Source: Hymenoscyphus infarciens (Eukaryota; Ascomycota; Leotiomycetes; Helotiales; Helotiaceae). From it: a stretch of DNA of 64,000 nt. Positions within the stretch are counted from its first letter, which is position 1. Each line of letters begins with the position of its first letter. Shown piece after piece: positions 45,600-55,690 of this stretch. Location of the stretch: NCBI GenBank assembly GCA_001414345.1, contig LLCB01000007.1, positions 124,001-188,000 on the forward strand, read 5' to 3'. The notes beneath the pieces were generated by a model. It was given only the letters and a program-made list of their open reading frames with translations, made no database searches and had not been told where the DNA came from. A program made the position numbers and the translations under genes.

Positions 45600-47309
45600 C
45601 TAGTTGACATTCCAATATGTTGACATTACATCCTGAATTGTGCGACTTCTTTGGTTTAGCCCAGAATTGTGGAAGTCTGCGAAAACGGGCGTAGAATCCT
45701 CAGCATCTTTCTCATCAAGGGTTTGCCCATACTCTTGAAGGAATTTGACCATCCATTTATCAAAACGATGAGTGTTACTTGATCTCACACAATTCTTCAG
45801 AAAGACAACGAGGCGATCGATCTGAGGTGCCGTTAGCTCAACAAGGATTGTGACTTTTTCAACAGCACTAACCATTAGTTCAACACTCGGCCAATACACG
45901 CGTAATTGCACAAGCGCTTCCATATTCGATTCAAGTTGAGTTATCGTATCTGGAAGCTCGCTCGCATCCCCGAAGATATATGTGTGAAGTAAGACTGATG
46001 ATGAAACAACAGTAATATGTGCGATGATATTATGGAGAGCCTCTGCTTGCTTTTGCTCTCGAGAGAGTTTTAATATTTCGCAAAACTTTCTTGCATGCAA
46101 CTTGCAGCGCTCGGCGTAGGCGTTTCCATTCGCAGTTTGAGGACGATTCTTGTCAAGATACTGATAGAAGAGGAGCATGAAATAGTATTGATATCCGAGA
46201 TGGAATCCGGAAAAGAGTCTGCCTGTTCCTCGTTCTGCATGTATCGCCAAGCTTTCGGCAGAAAATTGCAATTCCGGTTCAAACCTTTCCTCAAAGGCTT
46301 GAAGTCGGATCGCTAACCCATCCACGGTAGTCTCGATGAAGTCTTCATCCCACTCAGTGATCACAGCTAGATATCGGATGAGGTCTTGTATCTCTTTGTA
46401 TACCTCGACCATAGCTACCATGTGACTCCAAACCCCCGGCTGCCAGTTGACGTCGGTGATATCTCCATCTCGGGGATGCAAATTGAGAAACATTAATTCT
46501 TCCACCGGCAATCTTGGGCGACATTCTGTTATGGGAAGCTGCCGTGAGATACTGGAACCGCCACTCGACCATATATCAACGAGAAAGCATGTCCACCATA
46601 CTCGTCTCTTAATTTCTCGTGTAACTCCATCTTCCGAATCACTAGTAGAGGCCAGATCAAGAATCAGAGCCATTCGAATAGCAATTGCTATTTAGGATTA
46701 GATTTAAAGGCTTAGATGATTGGATAGGAGAATTGAGAGGGTTGAAATTAAATACCATAGTACAGCGATTCTGCCTTCGAATCCGAGTCAGCTAAGCAGA
46801 TGTTGGCAATCACCACACCTGCTTGAATATTCTCGATACAAACATGCTCAAGGTCTGCTTTAAAGCTATCTTTTGCTGCCTCTGCATACATTGGCCCGCG
46901 GGCTCTGATATCTGGTGTTTCGGCGAATCTACCAGCAAAGTCAGTATGTTCAGCTCCAAGAGAATATGACTTACCGGGCAGATATTCCAATCATGCTTAA
47001 CAATACGGTACGCGAGACAGTCCCATCCGCAACACTTGCCTTGAGCGAGGGCTCATGGAACACAGTGTGAGGCTTGTCATGGATGTAGTCGAAATACAAG
47101 TTCACAAGATAGATAACCTCTTCTGAATATGGCGGTTGAATCTCGCTACATGGGACTCTAGAGAGGGAATTACTACTTTGACGACGAGCAGCCTTTTTCG
47201 AACATGAGAGGTTTCTTCTCATGCATGGGTTGCACGCATCGCCCAATGTTGTGGAGGTGCATTTCCGTTTTCCTGTCCGACATTGCAGACAAGCTGAGCT
47301 TATTTTCAT
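45600..47309 (-). CDS. Zn2Cys6 transcription factor with fungal-specific middle homology region
   Basis: Exons on the reverse strand 47309-46975, 46928-46756, 46687-45600 encode 531 residues; introns 46 and 68 nt. The binuclear zinc cluster is at residues 6-36: six Cys with spacing C-x2-C-x6-C-x8-C-x2-C-x6-C, starting SACLQCRTGKRKC. Then comes the regulatory domain: YLVNLYFDYIHDKPHTVFHE, AIAIRMALILDLASTSDSED (across intron 2) and EIKRRVWWTCFLVDIWSS, the classic fungal_trans region. It should bind CGG-containing sites as a dimer. It shares a 453 bp divergent promoter with the GH78 gene, so that gene is the first candidate target. Specific inducer unknown; a rhamnose link is inferred only from location. 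Confidence 0.92.
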
Positions 47310-47762
47310 GTTGCGACTTAAACATGGGCATGGCTAGGGTGCAACTAAGACAGTTGGAGGGCGAAATTATGTAGCTAAGGGGTCGAAAATGCGGGGAAAT
47401 TAAGTTGGGGGATTCTAACAAGAGGAGAAGACGCATCGCCTAAATAGGTATGGGCTACTTTTGCCTAGCGCCGGCATTCGGCCAACCAGAGAACTGTTTC
47501 TCCGGATGCTTCCCGCCCCTTTTATTTCTCCTTTCCAACCCGCCTAAGTTTTCATACTACATGTCTTCTCTATCTTGACTCGCCGACAACTCCACCGACA
47601 CCGGGCGTGTTAGCTTTTACGTTTTACGGGTCGTGACGCGTGATGGGTAAATATATTTTAGTCTGCGAGTGCAGATTCTAAAATACTTATCCTCGTCCCT
47701 TTGTAGCTGCTTTTGTATCATTGATAGGTTCTGGCCTTGTTGTGTCTCCTTCTCAAATCATC
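47310..47762. promoter_or_regulatory. Shared divergent promoter of the regulator and the rhamnosidase gene
   Basis: The only intergenic DNA between the two start codons. It contains an imperfect palindrome at 47486-47505 (CCAGAGAACTGTTTCTCCGG) that ends in CGG and lies 257 bp upstream of the GH78 ATG. A further CGG lies at about 47479. No experimental evidence. Confidence 0.5.
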
Positions 47763-50516
47763 ATGCGGATTGTACGTTGCGGGATACACGGCTTTCATGA
47801 ACCAATTGGGATCGATGTCGATGAAATTCGATTCTTTTGGACGCTAGAAAGCGACGATGAGTTGGCAGCGCAGACTGCCTACCAAATCGTCGTTGCTGAA
47901 GCTGGCATACCAGGCGAATCCAGTACGATTGATGGGCAGCTTGGCCTTACCTGGGACTCGGGACGATGCCAATCCTCAGTGCAGAGAGATGTCATCTGTA
48001 AGCCAGCAAACGGCTTTCGTTCAACCCATTTATACTTGTGGCGCGTCACGGTTTGGGACCAAAACGACAAACTTTACACCAGTTCCGACAATGACCTCGT
48101 CACAGCTTATCCTCGAGCGCAATTACTGCCTCCGCTTAGTATGAACCAAACTTATATGCCACACACGGCACTGATCTTCAGAACCTGGTTCGAAGACATG
48201 GAAAACAAATGGAAAGCTTGGTGGATTGGCAACGGATCCGATAAACCTCTCTACCTACGCCGCTCTTTCACTCTTGAGGAAAAACCAATTCGTGCCGTGG
48301 CTTTCGTCTCAGGTCTAGGACATCACAATTTTAGAGTCAACGGTCAGCCAGCCTCTGCAAATGTTCTCGACCCTGGATGGACAAATTACCATAAAACAGT
48401 TCAATACGTCGCCCACGACCTCACCTCTCGACTAAACGAGGGTGAAAATGTGATGGGGGCACATGTGGGAAATGGTTTCTACGCTGGCGATCAAGGGGAC
48501 AGATTCTTTTGGCCTATGTATGAGGACAATACTTATGTAAGATACGGGAATGAGCTGTGCTTCTTCGCCGAACTCCATCTCTTTTTTCGGGATGGCAGAC
48601 ACGAAGTCGTGAAGTCTGACGACAGCTGGCGGGTACGGAAGAGTGCCACTACTCTTGCAAACATCTATGCTTCGGAGACACATGATCGTCGAGAGTTCCC
48701 CTCGGGCTGGGATTCGATTGGTTTTGATGAGAGTAGTTGGGCTCCAGCAAAGGGACTCACTGGACCTCGCGGCTTTTTGAAGCTCCAAAGTCAACCACCT
48801 GTTGTGAAACACGAAACATTTCAGCCGATCAAGGTGACAGAACCTCGACCTGGTGTTGTGTGCTATGACTTGGGCCAGAATTCATCGATAATGACGAAGA
48901 TATCAGTGGAGGGAGACTCTGGCTGTGAAATCACCATCAGATACGCCGAGACCGTATATGAAGATGGGACAGTCAAGATGCCGGATCCCCTTTTCAAGCA
49001 GTTTGAAACCGGAGTCTACTCAACCTTGGTTCTTGCTGGTACAGGCCATCCAGAAGAATGGGAACCGGATTTCAGCTTCACCAGCGCACGCTATATTCAA
49101 GTGGAAGGCGTTTCTCTGAACCCGGATACTGGACTACCAATCATTCATTCTGCGGTCGGTCAGCACGTATCGTCCGCATCGCGAAGGCTAGGAGAAATGA
49201 GTACCGACAAAGAAGATGTCAACCAACTCCTTAATGCCCTCAAATACACATTCTCCAGTAATCTATTCAGCTACCATACTGACTGTCCGCAAATTGAGAA
49301 ATTTGGTTGGCTTGAAGTTACACACCTGCTAGCCCCAGCAACGCAGTATATGGTGGACATGGAGAACCTGTACACCAAAATTTTGGACGATATTTTGGAC
49401 GCCCAAGAGTCCAATGGACTGGTTCCAACAATGGTTCCCGAAATTAGGTACATGTGCGGCCCGCTTCACGATACTATCAGCTGGGGATGCGCACTTATCT
49501 TTATCCCGGACATCCTCCAACGTTACTACGGATCAACGCATACAATTCCTCGCATGTACCGCGCAGGTGAGCGCTACATGAATTACATGAAGCTCAAAGA
49601 GCGAAAGGGCGGCCTCATTGAACACGGTCTTGGAGACTGGGGACGTGAAATAGCCCACGGCAATGCACAAGCAAATATCGAGACGGCAGTGTACCATGAA
49701 TGCCTTCGCTGCATGGAGCGATTCGCACAAACCCTTAAACTTACCGACGAGGCGGCGATATGGGCCAAAGAAGCGTCTCGAATTTATGATATTTACAACA
49801 AACACCTCCTCGTCGTCGACGATCCTACACGCCCATACGCCTACTACACTTCGCTCGACAACTACCCCACAAAAGACCGAGACGCTGTCTGCCAAGCTCT
49901 CGCACTCCAATTTAATATGGTCCCAGAGCAGCACATCGCCGATGTGAAGCGCGCCTTCCTTGACGATGTCGCAGATGGCAAGCTGAGATCTGGAGAAATC
50001 GGGCTGCGCTATCTGTTTAATACCCTTCATGATGTTAACCGCCCCGACTTGGTCCTCCAAATGGCAAGACAGGAAGAGCATCCATCCTACATGCGATTTC
50101 TACGGCGTGGTGAAACAACCCTCCTAGAGTTTTGGCAGGATGAGTGTAGAAGCAAGTGCCATGATATGTTGGGGAGCATCCTTGAATGGTTTTACACTGC
50201 CGTGCTTGGAGTCAAGCCTCTTGAAGCTGCATATAAGTCATTTGTCATTTTACCACCATATACGGCTGAGTTTGATTCTGTGAAGGGAACAGTGGATTGC
50301 CCATACGGAAAGATTGATATTGATTTCAGCCGCGGGAAGGATGGGGAGGTAAGTCTCAATTTGACGGTTCCTATGAGTACAACTGCGACTGTCAAGTTAC
50401 CTGAAATTAGTAAATTGGTGCGGGTGTTGCGGGAAGGAGGCCAGGAACGCACAGAGACAGGCAAGACTCTCACTCTAAGCCATGGAAGATTTTCCGTTCT
50501 AGTACCCCCAAGTTGA
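47763..50516 (+). CDS. Alpha-L-rhamnosidase, glycoside hydrolase family 78
   Basis: Cleaves terminal alpha-L-rhamnose from glycosides such as flavonoid glycosides or pectic side chains, with inversion. Single exon, 917 residues. The N-terminal domain begins GIHGFHEPIGIDVDEIRFFW and has the AYQIVVAEA strand. The rhamnose-binding-type module contains RAVAFVSGLGHHNFRVNGQP and LDPGWTNYHKTVQYVAHDLT. The catalytic (alpha/alpha)6 barrel starts around residue 490 with TDCPQIEKFGWLE: Asp507, Glu512 and Glu517 correspond in position to acidic active-site residues of the family, while the usual Arg after PQ/PH is Ile511. GLGDWGREIAHGNAQANIET follows. There is no signal peptide, so the enzyme should be cytosolic. 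The next gene is a sugar transporter in the same orientation. Confidence 0.92.
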   Translation: MRIVRCGIHGFHEPIGIDVDEIRFFWTLESDDELAAQTAYQIVVAEAGIPGESSTIDGQLGLTWDSGRCQSSVQRDVICKPANGFRSTHLYLWRVTVWDQNDKLYTSSDNDLVTAYPRAQLLPPLSMNQTYMPHTALIFRTWFEDMENKWKAWWIGNGSDKPLYLRRSFTLEEKPIRAVAFVSGLGHHNFRVNGQPASANVLDPGWTNYHKTVQYVAHDLTSRLNEGENVMGAHVGNGFYAGDQGDRFFWPMYEDNTYVRYGNELCFFAELHLFFRDGRHEVVKSDDSWRVRKSATTLANIYASETHDRREFPSGWDSIGFDESSWAPAKGLTGPRGFLKLQSQPPVVKHETFQPIKVTEPRPGVVCYDLGQNSSIMTKISVEGDSGCEITIRYAETVYEDGTVKMPDPLFKQFETGVYSTLVLAGTGHPEEWEPDFSFTSARYIQVEGVSLNPDTGLPIIHSAVGQHVSSASRRLGEMSTDKEDVNQLLNALKYTFSSNLFSYHTDCPQIEKFGWLEVTHLLAPATQYMVDMENLYTKILDDILDAQESNGLVPTMVPEIRYMCGPLHDTISWGCALIFIPDILQRYYGSTHTIPRMYRAGERYMNYMKLKERKGGLIEHGLGDWGREIAHGNAQANIETAVYHECLRCMERFAQTLKLTDEAAIWAKEASRIYDIYNKHLLVVDDPTRPYAYYTSLDNYPTKDRDAVCQALALQFNMVPEQHIADVKRAFLDDVADGKLRSGEIGLRYLFNTLHDVNRPDLVLQMARQEEHPSYMRFLRRGETTLLEFWQDECRSKCHDMLGSILEWFYTAVLGVKPLEAAYKSFVILPPYTAEFDSVKGTVDCPYGKIDIDFSRGKDGEVSLNLTVPMSTTATVKLPEISKLVRVLREGGQERTETGKTLTLSHGRFSVLVPPS

Positions 50517-51264
50517 ATGGCCTTCTAAAGATTTTCTTTTATTTATCTATCTCTTCCTAAGTTAGCAATTGAAGAGATCGTTAACATCTTGGATTATATT
50601 TCTATCAGCTATGAAGCCACAAACAATCTAAATCAAGTTCCATTATTCAGCTAGGGCGTGGATCCCACGTTTTTATGTCATTTGTCGCACTCGTGCCATG
50701 CTGGGTTTCCCAATAGGTTCGAATCCGCAAAATATTTTCTCATCATTTCATTCCGAAGACACTGGTAGTCTTTTACGGTCCCCTCCCCCACAACCCGGTG
50801 CCAAGTCGGAACTTTCAACATCTGGTTTGCTGATTACTGGTGCCGAGCTCGGTTAGCCTGCGTGTCCCTGGCTAATGCAAACCGGAATCACTGACATATC
50901 ATTCGCTGATTGCCGGTAGACAGTTTGAGTCAATATTTCCTAGTTATCCATATTCCACCTCCCCCATACCCCACAACCCGTCTAGCTGGTTACTCCACAG
51001 CCCATCTGGGGCTGGTGTCGTTTCCAATTACCCCGAAAATTGATGCCTCGACATCGCCGTCTTTAGATGATGATCTGACTCGGGGCAGCAGTTTCTTCTA
51101 TAGAAGGGGGCCCCTCCCCAGAAGGAAAGGGATACCTCGCACATACATTCCAGTAGCCAAGGAACGGGCAGGCCGAACTTCTCCACAACACTCGTCTTTG
51201 GTCGACTCGACTGTTTTGATCACCCCCGACTGCTCAAGTACTTCTACGTCGACACATCGAAATC
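50517..51264. other. Intergenic region, promoter of the sugar transporter
   Basis: No gene supported; a 120-codon frame (50910-51272) is Pro/Ser/Thr-rich and runs over the transporter start. Short C-rich tracts occur (about 50780-50795, 51108-51120). Confidence 0.5.
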
Positions 51265-52863
51265 ATGGGTAGAGCTACAACCATTGCCTCCGGTGTCTTT
51301 CTCGGCATCAGTGGTAAGTAACCCCAGATATTTTATGGGCAAGGCTGACGACCCCAGGCTTTCTCTTTGGCTACGATGCTGGTATTATCACTTCGACCAT
51401 TGCCCAGCCACATTTTATCACCTACTTCAATCATCCTAGTGACAACCTGACAGGTGGAATTGTTTCATCTTTTCAAGGCGGTGCCATTCTGGGAACGATA
51501 ATCACTTTCATCATAGCTGACAGACTTGGGCGAAAACTGAGCGTTGCTCTGGGAGCACTACTTGCCACAATTGGCTGTGCTTTACAAGCCGGAGCAGTCA
51601 ATATGGCAATGCTCATTATTGGTCGTCTTATTGCGGGAACAGCCGTCGGCATCCTCACATCAACCATACCAATGTATGCTTCTGAAATCGCGGAAGCGAA
51701 GTACCGTGGGGCCCTATCAGGTCTTTTGCAATGGATGCTAAGCTGGGGCTTCCTGGTCGCTCAGTGGCTTGGTTATGGTTGCTCTTTCAACAAAGGCCAA
51801 TTTCAATGTGAGTTGTTTTTTCAAACTCTTAAAAGACCTCTCACAAATGATTCTTTTCTAATTCCTCCAAGGGCGTTTTCCGCTTGCCTTCCAATGTTTT
51901 CCCGCAGTCATTCTGCTCTCGGGAATCTGGTTCCTCCAAGAATCTCCTCGGTGGCTCATGGAACAAGACCGCCATCCAGAAGCTCTAGCTGTTCTCAATA
52001 AGCTACACAACAACACTGCCGGTACCAACAAGGAATTTGTCGATTTAGAATTCCGAGAAATTCGAGATGTCATAGAAGCAGACCGTAGTGTGAACAAGAT
52101 CTCCTGGTCCTCCATTTTTCGAAAGGCCTCATGGCGTCGTCGCCTTCTTCTTGGCTGTGGAGTTCAAGCATTTGGCCCGCTGTCGGGAATCAACGTGATC
52201 AATTACTACGGCCCTCGCATCTACGAAATACTTGGTATAGACACCCAAACTTCACTTATGATTATTGGCATCAGCGGCGCTTTGTCCATCATCTACTGTA
52301 CTATCGGTCTTTGGGCTCTCGATCGTGTGGGTCGTATCAAGCCTTTAATCGTCAGTGCCGCCGGCTGCGCTCTCGCGCTTCTGGTTAACGCTGTTCTTTC
52401 ACAACATCTTCTGGGCGCTTCTGCACATCAGCTTCGCGCCATGGTCGCCATGAACTTCGTCTTCAGTCTCTTCTACACGCCCACTGGCATAATTTCCTGG
52501 GTTTACCCCGCCGAAATCTTTCCCGTTGATATTCGTGCAAGAGGAAATTCGATTTCAACCTTCACAAATTGGACACTCAATCTAGTCTTTGCGCAGATCA
52601 CACCGGTAGCCCTGACGGCAATTGGGTTCAAGTATTTTTATGTTTTCTTTGCCTTTGGTGTTGTGGCGACCGTGTGCTATGCCATGTTTTATCCTGAGAC
52701 CAAAGGTCGTACGCTTGAGCAAATGGATGAACTTTTTGGAGATCAGTTGGTCCCTCATGCGCTAGAGGATCCAGAGGCAGCAGCTGCTGCAATGAGCAAG
52801 TCGGCGGTGTTTTCAGAGCATGTGGAGGTCCCGGAAAAGCAAGGAGGGAACGGGGGAGCGTGA
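51265..52863 (+). CDS. MFS sugar transporter
   Basis: A twelve-helix plasma-membrane sugar/H+ symporter of the fungal sugar porter family. Exons 51265-51313, 51358-51807, 51872-52863 (496 residues); introns 44 and 64 nt. Signatures: GFLFGYDAGIITS in helix 1 (across intron 1), IIADRLGRKLSVALGA, AVGILTSTIPMYASEIAEAK with YRGALSGLLQWM, WFLQESPRWLMEQ, GVQAFGPLSGINVINYYGP in helix 7, and YPETKGRTLEQMDELFG at the end. Slightly shorter than the usual 520-560. Substrate is not readable from sequence; position after an intracellular-type GH78 suggests a rhamnose or rhamnoside transporter (inference). Confidence 0.92.
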
Positions 52864-53163
52864 TCGCTAGGAGTTTGTGCATTTTGCCGCCAGACAATCC
52901 TACTGCTACGGTATGAGCTAGGATGTGATAATTTGGAGATGTAAAGAACCAACACAGAAGACCGTGCAGAGCGAGTGCAAAAACCAAGCCATTTATGGTA
53001 CTGCATTGTAGCTAGGCTGGTTCTTGATTTATAAAATTGCTTGATAATTTATAGGAATACAAGCTATTGATTCGAGTAACGTCATCGCGGACTGGTCTCT
53101 ACTTTTTGGAGTTCCGGTGAAAGTTGTACTCTTTGGGTTCAGTGAGAAGGTTCGACCTTTCCT

Positions 53164-53331
53164 CTAACTACCACAAACCACGTAAGCTTCTTCAATCTCA
53201 ATTGCTCCTTCTCTTGCTACCTTCTGCACATGAAGAACACTATCTAGGTTATCGCCCAATTTATCCTTCAACTCTGTACCATTGATCTTCAACGAAATTT
53301 CTTCAAGAGAAGAGCCGCTAGTTTCAATAAA
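53164..53331 (-). pseudogene. Relic of an MFS sugar transporter C-terminus
   Basis: Reverse-strand frame reads FIETSGSSLEEISLKINGTE then LKDKLGDNLDSVLHVQKVAR and EEAYVV before TAG. Phe-x-Glu-Thr-x-Gly-x-(S/T)-Leu-Glu-Glu-Ile is the C-terminal signature of fungal sugar porters. The preceding transmembrane part is not found immediately upstream, where the sequence is AT-rich and broken. It is diverged from, and in opposite orientation to, the intact transporter 300 bp to the left. Confidence 0.45.
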
Positions 53332-53818
53332 TATGATTTAAATGACGAGAAGTTCGAAGAGAAGCCAAATGTCGTACACAGTATAATCTTTCGAATGTTA
53401 GTTATATGTGACTATTTTGAGTCATCGAAGGTAATAGAGTACTTACACTTCCACATCAACCTAGTAAGAGCAATTGGATTCACATTAAGCATCTGAATGA
53501 CATTGGTTTTAATGATGCCTTTATCGGCGAAGAAACCAGTGTTTCTTCCAATGGAGCATCGTCAACTGGATGGGAGAAGACACGATTTGGACACCAAGAA
53601 AATGTCCCAGATCTTGAATAGTAGGGCTACTGATATTGAAACAATTCATTGAGAGCCTGGATGTTCATTATATATAAATAATGTTGGGTAAACGTACGAT
53701 CCCAATCATAATACCGAGGATAGGAAAAAGAATTCCCAGCAGGTTGGCGAACCCTTACCCCGCAACCCCAGTATCCCCACACAAACCCCCAGGTCGACTC
53801 ACTTGAGATTCTGGTTCA

Positions 53819-53870
53819 GTATGGCCCAGTGGTTTAGCGCGTCGTGACTTGATTATCATTCGAGCGCCTA
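53819..53870 (+). ncRNA. tRNA-like fragment
   Basis: TATGGCCCAGTGGTTTAGCG matches a tRNA A box/D arm (TGGCCCAGTGG), and ATTCGAGCGCC follows about 25 bp later, resembling part of a B box. Acceptor-stem pairing is not evident, so it is a relic or a SINE head rather than a gene. Confidence 0.25.
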
Positions 53871-54310
53871 TAATGTGTCATACAGCGCCGCAGCAATAGT
53901 CACAAAAATGGCTCGCAATAAAGTAAGGTCATGCTGCCAAATATATTGGCTTGGTACTCGTAAGGCGGTTGCAAAACAACGTGTGCTGTCCAGTTCGGTA
54001 CAGCCACCCGTAACATTTTTTTTTAATTTCATCAAATTTCATTCAGTCTTTTTAGCTGTCGACAGACGCTATCATATTAAGTAAATAAGCTATATAGGTC
54101 TTTATTATTAGTACCGAGTATTTTACAATATATATAGCGTTATCGCTTCTTCATTAAGAGTTGAGGTTAGTGAAAATTCTAACAGTTATAAAAAAGAGGT
54201 CTCGTAACGTTGGTTTTCAACATAATCTTAGCTCTATAGACAGTTCTAGAGCTAGAATAGAACTACTGGAGGTTTGTAGGATGTACCGCGTACAGGTATC
54301 GAGTCTTTAC

Positions 54311-54778
54311 GGCCTGTTTAGCACGCATATAATTTAATTTTTGATATATGAGATTTGTGCACGTACAGAGTCAAAAGGTGCTCGCATATATTTAATTATC
54401 TCGTTGCTTTTAAATAATCATAAGTGATTGCCGTTTGGCCCCCTTGCACATACTTGGTGCACATATTTGGTGCACATATTTGTGGACGGCCGGATTCACG
54501 CTATTACTAGTACTAATAGTCGCGGAAGTGGTAAATATATGAGTACATGTATATAAAAGTTAAAGGTCAAGAGGTTAAAAGAGTATAGTATTTAATTTTA
54601 GTAGTACATATCCTCATATATATATTTAAAGAATAAACGAGCAAAAGTGCATACTATAATATATGCTAGCCAAACGTTCGTGCATATCATAATATACAAA
54701 CATATATTATATATTACCTTATTATTTTTGGTGATGCACATATTATAAAAGGACTAATATATACGAGCCAAACAGGCC
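54311..54778. mobile_element. AT-rich short TIR element (MITE-like)
   Basis: Left end GGCCTGTTTAGCACGCATAT; reverse complement of the right end GGCCTGTTTGGCTCGTATAT, an inverted repeat of about 25 bp with 3-4 mismatches. The 468 bp element has no ORF and holds a small internal duplication (CACATACTTGGTG / CACATATTTGGTG). No target duplication could be fixed. Confidence 0.6.
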
Positions 54779-55690
54779 CGGATAACCCCCACCTGCATTA
54801 TAGTAGTAGATCCACTGGGAGAACGATGTGCTCATACAGCTTGGAGGAATTTGAAGCATGGGGGTTTGTTTGGAATCGAGCCACGGGAATAAGAAGAAAT
54901 GTTGCTTGGAAAAAAAGCGCTTCACTGAACACCCATGTTTCCATCGCTCCCGCGATTCGTTTTCAACAAAGAAAAAGGCAAATACGAAGGGTCGGAGGGG
55001 TTTATATGCGTGCTTGCCTTCCTCGCTCTCCGTCCTGTGGCAACATGACAATTTTGAAAGAAGGAACGACCTCAACTGTCGTAGGAAGGTCCTATGTTTT
55101 GGGGTCGAAGTGTGAGGGAAGACACGACCTCGAGACCTCGGAATACCCAACGAGACACTCGTTATCTCGGCGCCCCTCCCTCGCAATATGGATAAAACTG
55201 AAGACGCGTTGCCATTCTTGAATATAGAAGCGACGAAGCTATGTTCGCCCCTGCCCACTTGATACAGGACAAAATCCAACTTCTCAATCTCAAACGGCTG
55301 AAAGTATTCAAAAGGAAATTGCGCAACTTATTCGGCCAAGGGAATTCACGTGACTTTCTTATACTTTGGAAAATATGCACTTACACTTTTGCTCTTAAAT
55401 CATCCCAGGACTTCAAATTGCTGAAGTGGTTGCAAGAAAATCTTTTCAGAAACACTATCTCTCACCTGCGATGCTTTATTTTTCTTGTCATGCTTTTCAC
55501 TGTTCATCGATAACAATCTTGGCGTGCAATTATCCACCTTCCAAATTGTTACGGAAATATACCCCGCACAGTAGATCTTCAAATACTGCTCCTGATAAGG
55601 GATTTTCCATACGTTGCATCATGTCAAATCACCCACTCCATAAGAACTTGGTGGTTACCATTGGGTCTTTCGTCACTGACAACTCCCACC

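Larger units (their letters stand above)
52864..55690. other. Gene-poor region with transporter relic and TIR element
   Basis: Contains a transporter C-terminal relic (53164-53331), a tRNA-like segment near 53830 and an AT-rich TIR element (54311-54778). Frames at 54743-55279 (reverse, 178 codons) and 54826-55221 (plus) overlap antisense and lack any recognisable feature. Confidence 0.5.

Noticed and set aside
54743..55279. 178-codon reverse frame and overlapping plus-strand frames
   Set aside because: No recognisable domain, overlapping frames on both strands, and its 3' end lies inside the TIR element at 54311-54778.
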